Source: Polyangiaceae bacterium (lineage in GTDB: Bacteria > Myxococcota_A > Polyangia > Polyangiales > Polyangiaceae). From it: 64,000 nucleotides of DNA. Position numbers and translations under genes: made by a program. Shown in pieces: positions 26,774 through 35,614 of the stretch (positions are counted from its first letter, which is position 1; the number at the start of each line of letters is the position of its first letter). Under the pieces are notes generated by a model that was given only the letters and a program-made list of their open reading frames with translations, searched no databases and was not told where the DNA came from. The stretch spans positions 4,030,001-4,094,000 of the forward strand of contig JADJRH010000011.1 in assembly GCA_016712345.1 (NCBI GenBank), read 5' to 3'.

Positions 26774-27220
26774 GTGAAGCTGTCGAACAAAGGCCGGTAC
26801 GGAGTGCGCGCCCTCTTCGATATCGCCTTTTACAACGACGGCGGGCCAACCCAAATCCGCGAGATCGCCGAGCGTGAACTCATTCCCGCCCGCTTTTTGG
26901 AGCAGATTTTTCAAGATCTCAAAAAGGCCGGCATTTTAGGCTCCAAACGAGGCCCGCGCGGCGGCTACCACCTCGCTCGTGAAGCCGCCGAGATCAAAAT
27001 CGGTGACGTGCTCCGCGCGCTTGAAGGGCCCATCATCGCGCCCCTCGCCGACGAAGATCGCCCCGGAAAACAGCCCGACGCCACCTCCAGCATCTTTCGC
27101 GACCTCGCCATTTCCATCGAACGATGTTTCGACGAGGTGACGCTCGCAGACGTTGTTGCCCGGGGTGAATCGCTGGGCCTTCGCCGCCGCGGAAAGGAAA
27201 GCACCAGCTATGTCATCTGA
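26774..27220 (+). CDS. Rrf2-family transcriptional regulator
   Basis: 148 aa from GTG 26774. The N-terminal winged helix matches Rrf2 proteins: LSNKGRYGVRALFDIAFY, IREIAERELIPARFLEQIFQDLKKAGILGSKRGPRGGYHLAR. The three cysteines that hold the Fe-S cluster in IscR are absent; one Cys is present (ERCFDEV). It is therefore more like CymR, which controls cysteine metabolism through partner binding. It is the first gene of the sulfur operon and overlaps cysK by 11 nt, so control of cysteine synthesis is the natural inference. Confidence 0.88.
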   Translation: MKLSNKGRYGVRALFDIAFYNDGGPTQIREIAERELIPARFLEQIFQDLKKAGILGSKRGPRGGYHLAREAAEIKIGDVLRALEGPIIAPLADEDRPGKQPDATSSIFRDLAISIERCFDEVTLADVVARGESLGLRRRGKESTSYVI

Positions 27221-28235
27221 GCACGCCAAGCGCGCCGATAACGCGTCCGCTGAGCGCGCGGTAGAACCACGTAGGCCTGCCGGCACCTTGCCTCCGCTGC
27301 CCAATCATCCGCGCGTTTTTGGCTCCGTGCTCGACCTCGTGGGTGACACGCCCCTCATTGAAATTCGGCGGCTCGGGCTTGAAACGCCGCGCGGCCGTGT
27401 GTACGCAAAAGCGGAGCACCTAAACCCCGGCGGCTCGGTCAAAGACCGCATCTGCCTCGCCATGATCCAAGCCGCTGAAGCGAGCGGCGCCCTCAAGCCC
27501 GGCGGCGTAGTTGTCGAGCCTACAAGCGGCAATACAGGCATCGGCCTCGCCATTGTGTGCGCCGCCAAGGGCTATCGCTGCATCCTCACAATGCCCGCGA
27601 GCATGAGTCTTGAACGGCGTGAACTCCTCAAAGCCTACGGCGCCGAAGTGGTTCTCACCGAGCCCGAACTGCAAATGGAAGGCGCCATCGCCAAAGCTCA
27701 AGAACTCCTTCAAACCATCCGCGGCGCCTTTTCACCCCACCAGTTCGACAACGCGGAAAACCCTCGTGTACACGCGGAAACAACGGCACGTGAGATCTTA
27801 AATGCGCTAGGCGATGTACACATTTCGGCGTTTATCGCCGGCGTTGGCACGGGCGGCACCATCAGTGGAATCGGCGCAGTGTTTCGCGACTTGTCCCCTC
27901 GCCCGCGCATCATCGCGGTTGAACCTGAAACAAGCGCAACCTTGTCCCGCGGCGAACGCGGCCCCACAAAAATTCAAGGTCTTGCCGCGGGATTTGTTCC
28001 CAAAAACTACAACGCCCACGTGGTGGATGAAGTGCGCACCATCTCCGATCGCGATGCGTACACAACAAAAGTCGACCTCGCCCACAAAGAGGGCCTTTTG
28101 GTTGGCATCAGCGCCGGCGCAAATGTGTACACAGCGCTCCAAGTTGCCCGCGAACTCGGCCCCCACTCAACCGTTGTCACCGTGCTCTGCGATACAGGCG
28201 AGCGCTACTTCAGCCTCGACCAATATTTCAAATGA
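27210..28235 (+). CDS. cysK: Cysteine synthase A-type (PLP-dependent O-acetylserine sulfhydrylase)
   Basis: 341 aa from ATG 27210; the open frame extends upstream within the regulator. The PLP lysine is Lys78 in NPGGSVKDR, with the asparagine loop PTSGNTGIG and the glycine-rich phosphate loop GVGTGGTISGIG. The ~30-residue N-terminal extension before FGSVLDLVGDTPL is unusual. It forms cysteine from O-acetylserine and sulfide in the cytoplasm. It overlaps both neighbours (11 nt with the regulator, ATGA with the E1-like gene). CBS-type specificity is an alternative but context favours CysK. Confidence 0.88.
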   Translation: MSSEHAKRADNASAERAVEPRRPAGTLPPLPNHPRVFGSVLDLVGDTPLIEIRRLGLETPRGRVYAKAEHLNPGGSVKDRICLAMIQAAEASGALKPGGVVVEPTSGNTGIGLAIVCAAKGYRCILTMPASMSLERRELLKAYGAEVVLTEPELQMEGAIAKAQELLQTIRGAFSPHQFDNAENPRVHAETTAREILNALGDVHISAFIAGVGTGGTISGIGAVFRDLSPRPRIIAVEPETSATLSRGERGPTKIQGLAAGFVPKNYNAHVVDEVRTISDRDAYTTKVDLAHKEGLLVGISAGANVYTALQVARELGPHSTVVTVLCDTGERYFSLDQYFK

Positions 28236-29032
28236 GCGCCGCGCCCCTTTCTTCAACGGATGATCGAGCCGTCGCGTCTGCGTCTCCCGCGTTTGCGCGG
28301 CCTTCACCAAACGCCAACGTGCTTCTCATTGGAGCGGGTGGCATCGGCGCGCCGTGCGCCCTCGCTCTCGGTCAAGCCGGCGTCGGGTCGCTGACCGTTG
28401 TCGACGCCGATCGAGTGGACCTTTCCAACCTGCATCGCCAAGTCCTCTTTTCAGATCGCGACATCGGCCGCCTCAAAATCGCCGCATTTGCCGAGCAGGT
28501 CGCGGCGCTTTTTCCAGCCATGCACGTCGAGATCATCCGGGCGCGATTCACAGCGGAAAACGCCCGTGATCTGCTCGGTCGAGCCTCTGTTGTCATCGAC
28601 GCCACCGACAACTTTGCCACTCGATTTCTCGTTGCCGACGCGTGCCACATCGCACAGATCCCCGTTGTACACACGGCGGCCATTCGTTTTCGCGCCACCG
28701 TCATTGCCGCGGCCCCCGAAGGTCGGCCCTGTTACCGCTGCCTGTTTGAAGACCTTCCAAACGAGCCCGCACCCGACTGCGGCACCGCCGGAGTGATCGG
28801 CCCCGTTTGCGGCGTTGCCGGCAGCCTCGCCGCCGATCGCGCGGTGCGCCTTCTCGCAGGGGACACCTCCGCCACCGGCGTCATCACCACGTACGACGGC
28901 CTTCGCAGCACCCTGCGCGACGTGGTGATTCGACCGCGCGCCGATTGTCCGCTCTGCGGTGCGGCCCCACAGATCAGCACCGTCGAAAGCTTTCGCTACG
29001 CCGCACCGGCCTGTCCGGCGACACCCGTTTAA
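28232..29032 (+). CDS. ThiF/MoeB-type adenylyltransferase (E1-like)
   Basis: 266 aa. Nucleotide-binding GAGGIG at 34-39, VDADRVDLSNLHRQ with the conserved Asp and Arg, zinc ligands in CYRC and CPLC, and the candidate catalytic Cys region PDCGTAGVIGPVCG. It has no C-terminal rhodanese domain, unlike MoeZ, so the sulfur donor must come from elsewhere. It probably adenylates and thiolates the C-terminal Gly-Gly of the sulfur carrier encoded next (29062). Start codon overlaps cysK (ATGA). Confidence 0.88.
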   Translation: MSAAPLSSTDDRAVASASPAFARPSPNANVLLIGAGGIGAPCALALGQAGVGSLTVVDADRVDLSNLHRQVLFSDRDIGRLKIAAFAEQVAALFPAMHVEIIRARFTAENARDLLGRASVVIDATDNFATRFLVADACHIAQIPVVHTAAIRFRATVIAAAPEGRPCYRCLFEDLPNEPAPDCGTAGVIGPVCGVAGSLAADRAVRLLAGDTSATGVITTYDGLRSTLRDVVIRPRADCPLCGAAPQISTVESFRYAAPACPATPV

Positions 29033-29061
29033 CCTTATTTTCAAGCATTTTTGGAGACACA

Positions 29062-29337
29062 ATGCACACCGTGACCGTTCGCATTCCCACCCCCCTTCGC
29101 ACCCTCACCGGCGGCGCCGATGAAGTTACCGCCACGGGCGCCACCATTCGTGAAGTGGTTATTGAAATGGAAGGCCGTTTCCCCGGCATCAAAGACCGCC
29201 TCCTCGACGAAAAAGGCGTTCGCCGGTTCATCAATGTGTACCTCGGTGATGAAGACATCCGCTTCCTCGACGGCCTCGACACGCAGGTAAAAGGCGGCGA
29301 TCAGCTCTCTATCGTCCCCGCCATCGCCGGCGGTTGA
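29062..29337 (+). CDS. ThiS/MoaD/CysO-type sulfur-carrier protein
   Basis: 91 aa from ATG 29062, preceded by GGAGA. Beta-grasp (ubiquitin-like) pattern with conserved FINVYLGDEDIRFLDGLDTQVKGGDQLSIVPAIAGG, ending in the Gly-Gly tail (90-91) that carries the thiocarboxylate. No extension follows the tail, so unlike some carriers it would need no proteolytic activation. Flanked by an E1-like enzyme, a CysM-type synthase and a JAMM peptidase, matching the CysO cysteine pathway of actinobacteria. Confidence 0.9.
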   Translation: MHTVTVRIPTPLRTLTGGADEVTATGATIREVVIEMEGRFPGIKDRLLDEKGVRRFINVYLGDEDIRFLDGLDTQVKGGDQLSIVPAIAGG

Positions 29338-29345
29338 GCGTACAC

Positions 29346-30296
29346 ATGCCGCCTCGCCTCGCGCGTTCTCTTCGGTTTTCAACCATCGCAGAAGCGGTTG
29401 GCCAAACGCCGCTCGTGCGCCTCGATCGCGCGGCGCGTGAGGCTCCAAGCGTTGAAGTGTACGCAAAGCTGGAGTTTGCCAACCCCGGAGGTTCGGTGAA
29501 AGACCGCGCCGCGTTGCGCATGATTTCACGCGCTCTTGATGACGGCCGCCTCTCGCCCGACAAGATCCTGATCGACTCCACAAGCGGCAACACCGGCGTT
29601 GCGTACTCATTATTCGGGGCCGCGCTCGGTGTACGCATTCAACTCGTCATGCCCTCCAACGTGTCCAAAGCGCGCAAAGACATCACCCGCGCTTTCGGCA
29701 CCGAAATCATCTTCAGTGACCCCATGGAAGGCAGCGACGGCGCCATTCGAAAAGTGCGCCAAATCGTCGATGAAAATCCTGAAAAATACTTTTACCCCGA
29801 CCAGTACAGTAACCCCGACAACCCCCTCGCCCACTACTACGGCACCGGCGCCGAAATCCTCGACCAAGTGGGCGACCGCATCACCCATTTCGTCGCCGGC
29901 TTGGGCACCAGCGGCACCATCATGGGCACGTCCAAACGGCTTCGCGAGCACTCGCGCCCCATTCGCTGCATCGCTGTGGAGCCGGCCGATCCGCTGCACG
30001 GCCTCGAAGGCCTAAAACACCTTCCTTCGTCGCTCATTCCACCCATTCACGACGCCGCCGGTTACGACGAAACAATGCGCGTCGGCACAGAAGAAGGCTG
30101 GGACATGTCCGACACACTCGCCCGCGAAGAGGCCATTCACGTTGGCCACTCCGCCGGAGCCGTTGTGTACGCAGCGATCGAAATCGCAAAAAAACTCCAC
30201 AAAGAGCAGCAGGGCGGATGTGTTGTCGCCATCATCCCCGATCGCGGCGATCGCTATTTCGCCCCCATGAAATGGGAAAAACTCTACCTATGGTGA
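29346..30296 (+). CDS. cysM: CysM-type cysteine synthase
   Basis: 316 aa from ATG 29346. PLP lysine Lys52 in NPGGSVKDR, substrate loop STSGNTGVAYS and glycine loop GLGTSGTIMGTS. The sequence resembles the CysM branch that takes sulfur from a thiocarboxylated carrier (O-phosphoserine sulfhydrylase type) more than CysK, and the neighbours (ThiS-like carrier upstream, JAMM peptidase overlapping downstream) agree. It would transfer sulfide from the carrier to a serine derivative and leave Cys attached to the carrier. The presence of both this and cysK suggests two routes. Confidence 0.88.
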   Translation: MPPRLARSLRFSTIAEAVGQTPLVRLDRAAREAPSVEVYAKLEFANPGGSVKDRAALRMISRALDDGRLSPDKILIDSTSGNTGVAYSLFGAALGVRIQLVMPSNVSKARKDITRAFGTEIIFSDPMEGSDGAIRKVRQIVDENPEKYFYPDQYSNPDNPLAHYYGTGAEILDQVGDRITHFVAGLGTSGTIMGTSKRLREHSRPIRCIAVEPADPLHGLEGLKHLPSSLIPPIHDAAGYDETMRVGTEEGWDMSDTLAREEAIHVGHSAGAVVYAAIEIAKKLHKEQQGGCVVAIIPDRGDRYFAPMKWEKLYLW

Positions 30297-30865
30297 CCCA
30301 ACCCGAGTGGACCCGCGGCGGCCTTGTGTTCACACGCGCCACCCTCAACGCCGTCGAACAAGACGCCCTGCGTGGGTACACAAAAGATGAAGAAGCGTGT
30401 GGCTACCTCACCGGCCCCGCATCCGAACCACGGCTTTGCGACACGCACGTTCGGCTCGAAAACATCGCAAACAAGCTCCACGCGATGGATCCCCAAGTGT
30501 ACTTTCGCACCGCGAGGATGTTTTTCGCCTTCAACGAAGCCAAGTTTGATCGCGCCGTTCGCGAAGGTGAAAAAAACGGCCACCCCGTCAAAGTCATCTA
30601 CCACTCGCACCTTGATGCGGGCGCGTATTTCTCCGCCACCGACGCCGCGATCATGAGCCTCGGCGAACCTCCCGAGGTTGAAGGCGGGCCTTGGAAAGTC
30701 GGCCCCGGCCCTGCGTGGCCCCTCGCGTTTCTCGTCACAAGTGTACGCAACGGAACCATCGACGAGCACAAACTTTTCGTGTGGAACTCAGACCAAAAAA
30801 AATTCGTCGAGTCCCCGTTCTCAGTGATCGACGTTCCGCCCATAAACCTCACTCCGCAGAGTTAA
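30290..30865 (+). CDS. JAMM/MPN-domain metallopeptidase (Mec-like)
   Basis: 191 aa from ATG 30290, overlapping cysM by 7 nt. The JAMM zinc motif is complete: Glu35 in EEACGYLTG, then His105-x-His107-x7-Ser115-x2-Asp118 (YHSHLDAGAYFSATDAA). Actinobacterial Mec cleaves cysteine from the CysO carrier. The same role fits here because carrier, E1-like enzyme and CysM lie directly upstream. A DUF or 26S-Rpn11-like desulfurase role is less likely. Cytoplasmic, with no signal peptide. Confidence 0.87.
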   Translation: MVTQPEWTRGGLVFTRATLNAVEQDALRGYTKDEEACGYLTGPASEPRLCDTHVRLENIANKLHAMDPQVYFRTARMFFAFNEAKFDRAVREGEKNGHPVKVIYHSHLDAGAYFSATDAAIMSLGEPPEVEGGPWKVGPGPAWPLAFLVTSVRNGTIDEHKLFVWNSDQKKFVESPFSVIDVPPINLTPQS

Positions 30866-30877
30866 CGGTTTATTAAA

Positions 30878-31408
30878 ATGCCCGGCTTTGTTGTTTGGTT
30901 TACAGGTCTTTCAGGTGCCGGCAAAAGCACCCTCTCCGCGCTTTTGGCCAATGAATTGCGCGCCCGCGGTGTACACGTTGAAGTGCTCGACGGCGACGAG
31001 GTGCGCACTCACCTCTCCAAAGGCCTTGGCTTTTCTAAAGAAGACCGCGACATCAACATCCGCCGCATCGGCTTTGTCGCCAAACTTCTCGCTCGCGCGG
31101 GAGCGTGCGCCGTCACCGCCGCCATCAGTCCCTACAAAGACGTACGCAACGAACAGCGCGCCCAAATTCCCCACTTCATTGAAGTGTTTTGCCAATGCCC
31201 TGTCGACGCGCTCGCTTCGCGTGACCCCAAAGGCCTCTACAAACGCGCGCTCGCGGGTGAAATCGCGCATTTTACAGGCATCACGGACCCGTACGAACCG
31301 CCCGATAACCCAGAGGTGACGCTCTACACGGACCGTGAAACACAGGCCGAAAGCCTCACCAAAATCATCGCCGCGCTTGAGCAGCGAAACCTGATCCCGG
31401 TGCGCTGA
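30878..31408 (+). CDS. cysC: Adenylyl-sulfate (APS) kinase
   Basis: 176 aa. P-loop GLSGAGKS (10-17), the family motif DGDEVR (38-43), and GFSKEDRDINIRRIGFVAKLL plus ISPYKDVRNEQR. It makes PAPS from APS and ATP, feeding sulfate reduction or sulfonation. It starts 12 nt after the JAMM gene, so it is probably the last gene of the operon, though sulfate reductase genes are not in view. It contains a GTGTACAC octamer near codon 31. Confidence 0.92.
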   Translation: MPGFVVWFTGLSGAGKSTLSALLANELRARGVHVEVLDGDEVRTHLSKGLGFSKEDRDINIRRIGFVAKLLARAGACAVTAAISPYKDVRNEQRAQIPHFIEVFCQCPVDALASRDPKGLYKRALAGEIAHFTGITDPYEPPDNPEVTLYTDRETQAESLTKIIAALEQRNLIPVR

Positions 31409-31447
31409 AAACGCACGCCGACATCCCTCAACGAAACTCCGTCGTTT

Positions 31448-32947
31448 ATGCTCCGGCTCATGCGCCGCGGCCCATATCGTCGTTTGTGTACACTTCGCGC
31501 CGCCGCGGTTTTTGTCGCCCTAATGTGTACACATCTATCGCCGCGATCGGCGCGGGCCGACCTAAAGGCCGACGCCGACCGATTGGCGCAGGCGTGGTCC
31601 GCAAAAAAGGGCGTCACTGTTCGGCGCCTTTCACCGCTTTTTTTGGAGCATGGCCGCGCTTTCCAAGTGAACCTTGCCGAAGGTGAACCCAAGGCCGTTG
31701 CCCCCACTGCGCCGTCGTCGAGCGCGCCCGCCGCGAGCGCAAAAAGCACCGCGCCCGCAACGAGCGCCGCGCCGGCAAAATCGAGCGCACCAAGCGCACC
31801 CAGCGGCTCAACGAACACAGCGCCGCCCAATGCCGTCAAAGAAACGGGCTGCATGACCGTCGTTTTTCTCGCGCCGCGCACCTCCGAGTTTGCCGTCCTC
31901 AGCCACCCCGCCAACATCGCGGCGCCCGCGTCGCTCCCGCTCGATCACCCTGCGCTCGCAAACGACGCCTCCACGCCCCTCAAGGCACAGGCCGGCGTCG
32001 CCACGCTCTCGCGCTGCGGAAAAGAGCAACGCGAGCGCCCGCTCGAAAACGAGCGCGCACTCGCCCAATCGATCTCGCAGCGAACGGCTGTGGAAGTGCT
32101 CGTTGTTCGCTCCACTTCGCCCCTCGACGCGGTCGATACAATTCTCGTAGATCGAGCGGTCGGCCCGGTCGCCCCAAGGGGCGACACGGGCCGACCGCTC
32201 GACCCCGGCCCCCTCACCGATCGAATCAATCGAGTTGAAAAACGCGCCAAAGACGGCGGCACGTCGCGCATCGTCAAAGTGCCCATGCGAGCGTCGAACA
32301 CCGGCACGGGAACCTTTGCGCTTCGCCTCAGCGAGGGATGCCACGCCGTTGATCTGCTCGCCGATGTTCCACCCAATGCTATTCGGGGCACGGACGTCGA
32401 CGGTGATGTCCGCGTCGCCGAAACCGGCCGGATGCTCGCTCGCGATCGCGGTGAAGCGCCCGACGGTCACATGGAGTTTTGCCTCGGTGAAACCACCAAC
32501 GTCGAGGTCGGGTTCCTCGGCGCTTCGGGCCCTGTTGAAGTGACTCTCGTCGACGCCAACTGGCCGCTCGCCGAGAGCATCCCGGCCGAATGGGGCCCCG
32601 ACGCCCGAGGTGACATCGCGTTTGCGCTTCGACGCCGCCACACACCCGCGTTACCCAGCCACCCGATCGCAACGTTCGTCGGTGTCCAGGGAGAAACGGT
32701 GGTGCCGTTCACCGTTGAACCGGGGCAGTGTTACATCGCCGTCACCGCGTACATGCGCGGCCAATCGCGTTCCCTGCGCCTTTCCGTTGAAATCGGCGAT
32801 CGCGCCCCCCGCGACGAAGTGGCAGAGCGCGCCGAGGCTGCACAGGTGGCTTTCTGCGCAAAAACCGAGGATCGCGCCAAGCTTCGTGTACTCACCCGCG
32901 GTGAGCAGCCGTGGTGGACGGCCTTGATCTGGCGAGTCTCTCAATAG
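31448..32947 (+). CDS. Exported hypothetical protein with Ala/Ser/Pro-rich linker
   Basis: 499 aa. An N-terminal signal-like segment (AAAVFVALMCTHLSPRSARA-D) is followed by a short helical region and a low-complexity stretch at about 80-135 (TAPSSSAPAASAKSTAPATSAAPAKSS). Two beta-rich segments follow, with a Cys pair between them. ATG 31448 or the second Met at 31460 could be the start. Two GTGTACAC copies lie in the signal-peptide coding region. The family is not recognised. The stop is followed by a third copy (32947) and a 219-nt gap with a terminator for the converging gene. Confidence 0.7.
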   Translation: MLRLMRRGPYRRLCTLRAAAVFVALMCTHLSPRSARADLKADADRLAQAWSAKKGVTVRRLSPLFLEHGRAFQVNLAEGEPKAVAPTAPSSSAPAASAKSTAPATSAAPAKSSAPSAPSGSTNTAPPNAVKETGCMTVVFLAPRTSEFAVLSHPANIAAPASLPLDHPALANDASTPLKAQAGVATLSRCGKEQRERPLENERALAQSISQRTAVEVLVVRSTSPLDAVDTILVDRAVGPVAPRGDTGRPLDPGPLTDRINRVEKRAKDGGTSRIVKVPMRASNTGTGTFALRLSEGCHAVDLLADVPPNAIRGTDVDGDVRVAETGRMLARDRGEAPDGHMEFCLGETTNVEVGFLGASGPVEVTLVDANWPLAESIPAEWGPDARGDIAFALRRRHTPALPSHPIATFVGVQGETVVPFTVEPGQCYIAVTAYMRGQSRSLRLSVEIGDRAPRDEVAERAEAAQVAFCAKTEDRAKLRVLTRGEQPWWTALIWRVSQ

Positions 32948-33119
32948 TGTACACAAGCACCCTCGCACGTCCGAAGGTGGAGGCACGCACGTCCGAGGGT
33001 CAAGATAACGCAATTGTGCACACTAAATGAGTACACAACGTCGGTCGTGCTCACGCGGTACGTTGCGTACACAATCGCTGTGCAGGCTGCGTACTCACGT
33101 AACGATGTATTGTTCCCAC

Positions 33120-33149
33120 AAAAAAAAGGCCGGGGTTCACCGGCCCTTT
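33120..33149 (-). terminator. Intrinsic terminator of the Cys-rich lipoprotein gene
   Basis: On the minus strand a GGCCGG/CCGGCC stem with a GTGAACC-type loop is followed by eight T residues (A8 at 33120-33127 on the plus strand). It lies 17 bp past the stop of the gene at 33167-33841. Confidence 0.8.
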
Positions 33150-33166
33150 CGCTACTTCAGCAACGA

Positions 33167-33841
33167 CTACTGGCAGGGAGCCGAGTCGGCCGCCACGTGC
33201 GGACAATGCGTATTGAGGTTGTCCGCCGACGTCGAAGCCACCGTCAGGTGGTACATGCGGCACGCCAACGAATCACCCGCGGTCGCCGCCGCGTTGTACG
33301 GCACCGTCATTGTGTCCGGGAAGCCCATGCACGCCGTCAGACAGGCGTCCTTGTCGGTGTATGGGGGTGTTGCCTGATCGCCGCAGATCGCGATCGCGAG
33401 ATCACAGAAGTTGTCGCAATCATCGCCGCAAGCGCCGCCGCCGAGCGGGCCTGCGTGCGGACAGTGGGTGCCCGGATCCATCGAGGCCGGGGTGCCACCG
33501 TGATACGTGCGGCACCCGAGCGAATTGCCTGAAGTGTCCGCCGCCATTCCCACCGGGTAATTCGCGCAAACCGCTTTGCACTCCGCGTCGCCGCCAAACT
33601 GCGATTGATCACCGGTGCAATTTGTTGCGAGCGTCGCGCAGTAGTCGTCGCACGAAAGAGCCACCGAACCGCCGGTTCCGCCGCCCGAGCCGCCGCTGCC
33701 GCCCGTACCCGCCGTGCCGCCCGAACCTGCGGAACCCGCATTGCCAGCTTGCCCGCCGACACCGGCGCCGTCGTCACCGTCGCAACCTGCTACCGAAACC
33801 GCCAAGAAAGCACCGAGAAAAAACGCCAATTTCATCTTCAT
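33167..33841 (-). CDS. Cys-rich lipoprotein with two repeated domains
   Basis: 224 aa from ATG 33841, with GGAG seven bases upstream. The frame is open to 33913 but this start gives a normal lipoprotein signal (lipobox VAGC, acylated Cys20). A Gly-rich spacer follows, then two ~75-residue repeats, each with a CxxYC or CxxFC pair, a C-x3-C block, LGCRTYH or LACRMYH, and a final HCPH. The repeats look like a disulfide-stabilised or metal-binding module seen in myxobacterial surface proteins. Function unknown. Confidence 0.8.
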   Translation of the reverse strand: MKMKLAFFLGAFLAVSVAGCDGDDGAGVGGQAGNAGSAGSGGTAGTGGSGGSGGGTGGSVALSCDDYCATLATNCTGDQSQFGGDAECKAVCANYPVGMAADTSGNSLGCRTYHGGTPASMDPGTHCPHAGPLGGGACGDDCDNFCDLAIAICGDQATPPYTDKDACLTACMGFPDTMTVPYNAAATAGDSLACRMYHLTVASTSADNLNTHCPHVAADSAPCQ

Positions 33842-34022
33842 AAGTTCTCCGTCGTTGAAACGTTCGCCATGAACCGGGCCACCCGAAAAAAATCGCACCC
33901 GCCCGATAACCATACCGAGCGTCGATTTCCCCTGGGTGTGGGGCTCACGGCACTACGCGGCAGCCCGCTCCACGGCTTCATTGTGGGATACTCGCGGTTC
34001 CCCCAACGCGCAAGGTTGCACC

Positions 34023-35588
34023 ATGACGCTCGCTTATCGCCATATTTTCCCCTTGGTTTCATCACTCATAGCGCTCTCTTCTTTCGCCGGCTGCGACGGC
34101 AGCGGCGAGAGCGGCGCCGCTGGCAACACGCAAACCGGCGCGGCCGGTTCCGGCGGTTCCACAGGCACAGGCACCGGCACCGGCGGCGACGGTGGTCTCT
34201 TCCAAACGGCCAACGGCGGCTCCACTGGGTCGGGTACCACGTCAAGCAGTACGCCCGATCCATCGGCCGGCTGCGTTTCACCAACGGCGAACACGCAAAT
34301 GTCAGTGTGGACAAAAAAGGCCGGCGCCGCCGAGGTGCAATCCACGTTGGGCCTCGCATCCGACAATCAGGGCGCGGTCGTCGTGGCGGGAAACTTCCTC
34401 GGGAGCATCGACTTCGGGACGGGTGTACTCACAAGCTCCGGCCAAAACGATGCCTACGTTGCCAAGCTCGACGCCAACGGAACCGCGCTGTGGGCCAAAA
34501 AATACGGCGACGCGCAGTATCACCAATATGCCCAACACGTCGCGACCGATGCGCAGGGCAACATCTTCGTTACCGGCCATTTCCGCGGCACAATCAACTT
34601 CGGCGGCGCCAACCTGAACGATGTGTACAACTTCTTTGAAGACCTGTTCGTTGCCAAACTCGACACCAACGGCGGTCACCTCTGGAGCAAACGAGCCGGC
34701 GATATCAACAACGAAGAGTCACAGGCCATCGCCACCGACAAATCGGGCAATGTCCTCGTCGTCGGCGCCTTCCAAAAGTCAATCGACTTCGGCGGCGGGG
34801 CTGTCGTCGCCGAAGACGGCGGCTTCAACGCGTTTGTTGTCAAGTTGAGCGCTCTCGGCGATCAACAGTGGGCCAAGAGCTTCGGCGACACCGCCAACGA
34901 GCAAAAGGCCATCGGGGTAACGGCCGACGCCGACGGTAATGTGTACATCACCGGCTATCACCGCGGATCCATCGATTTTGGAGGTGGAATGCTCACGGCC
35001 CCAGATACAAAACAGCACGCCTACCTGGCCAAACTCAGCTCCACGGGCAACTACGTCTGGGCCAAATCGTGGCCCACAGACACGGGCTCCGGTGTGGACG
35101 TGGCGGTTGATTCAGCAGGTGATGTCTTCGTGACAGGCAACTTCAAAGGAGCGGGCAACTTCGGTGGAAAAGACTTTGACGCCAGCGTCGCCAACGACGT
35201 TTTCTTGGTCAAACTCGCCTCCGACGGCACGCACATTTGGAGCAAAACATTTGGAACCAAATCCGCGGCCGATGAAGTGAGCGCCATGCGCCTTCAGGGA
35301 CTTAACCCCGTTCTTTTGGGCGGATTCACCAACAAGATCAACTTTGGTGGAGGCGACCTTACCAGTGCCGGCGGCTTCGATGTGTACCTCGCCAAACTGG
35401 ATACCGACGGGTGTCAGATCCACTCGGCGGTGTTCGGCGCGGCCATGCTCCAGCGTGGGGAGACATTGGCTATCGATCCCACTGGAAATACATTGTTTGG
35501 CGGGAGTTTTGACAGCACTGTCGACTTTGGCACAGGCCCCGTCACCGCCGACGGAACCGATGCCTACGTGGTCAAGTCCAAGCCGTAG
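34023..35588 (+). CDS. SBBP-repeat (beta-propeller) lipoprotein
   Basis: 521 aa from ATG 34023. Lipoprotein signal (Cys24 in SFAGCDG), Gly/Thr linker, then repeats of ~50 residues of the SBBP type, such as NDAYVAKLDANGTALWAKKYGD, DAQGNIFVTGHFRGTINFGG and DQQWAKSFGDTANE. Six or more blades can be counted, enough for a complete propeller. Such proteins are numerous in myxobacteria and are thought to mediate surface interaction. The C-terminus lacks an anchor, so attachment is by the lipid. Confidence 0.85.
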   Translation: MTLAYRHIFPLVSSLIALSSFAGCDGSGESGAAGNTQTGAAGSGGSTGTGTGTGGDGGLFQTANGGSTGSGTTSSSTPDPSAGCVSPTANTQMSVWTKKAGAAEVQSTLGLASDNQGAVVVAGNFLGSIDFGTGVLTSSGQNDAYVAKLDANGTALWAKKYGDAQYHQYAQHVATDAQGNIFVTGHFRGTINFGGANLNDVYNFFEDLFVAKLDTNGGHLWSKRAGDINNEESQAIATDKSGNVLVVGAFQKSIDFGGGAVVAEDGGFNAFVVKLSALGDQQWAKSFGDTANEQKAIGVTADADGNVYITGYHRGSIDFGGGMLTAPDTKQHAYLAKLSSTGNYVWAKSWPTDTGSGVDVAVDSAGDVFVTGNFKGAGNFGGKDFDASVANDVFLVKLASDGTHIWSKTFGTKSAADEVSAMRLQGLNPVLLGGFTNKINFGGGDLTSAGGFDVYLAKLDTDGCQIHSAVFGAAMLQRGETLAIDPTGNTLFGGSFDSTVDFGTGPVTADGTDAYVVKSKP

Positions 35589-35614
35589 TCAGCTGCATTT
35601 TTTATACTTTGAAA

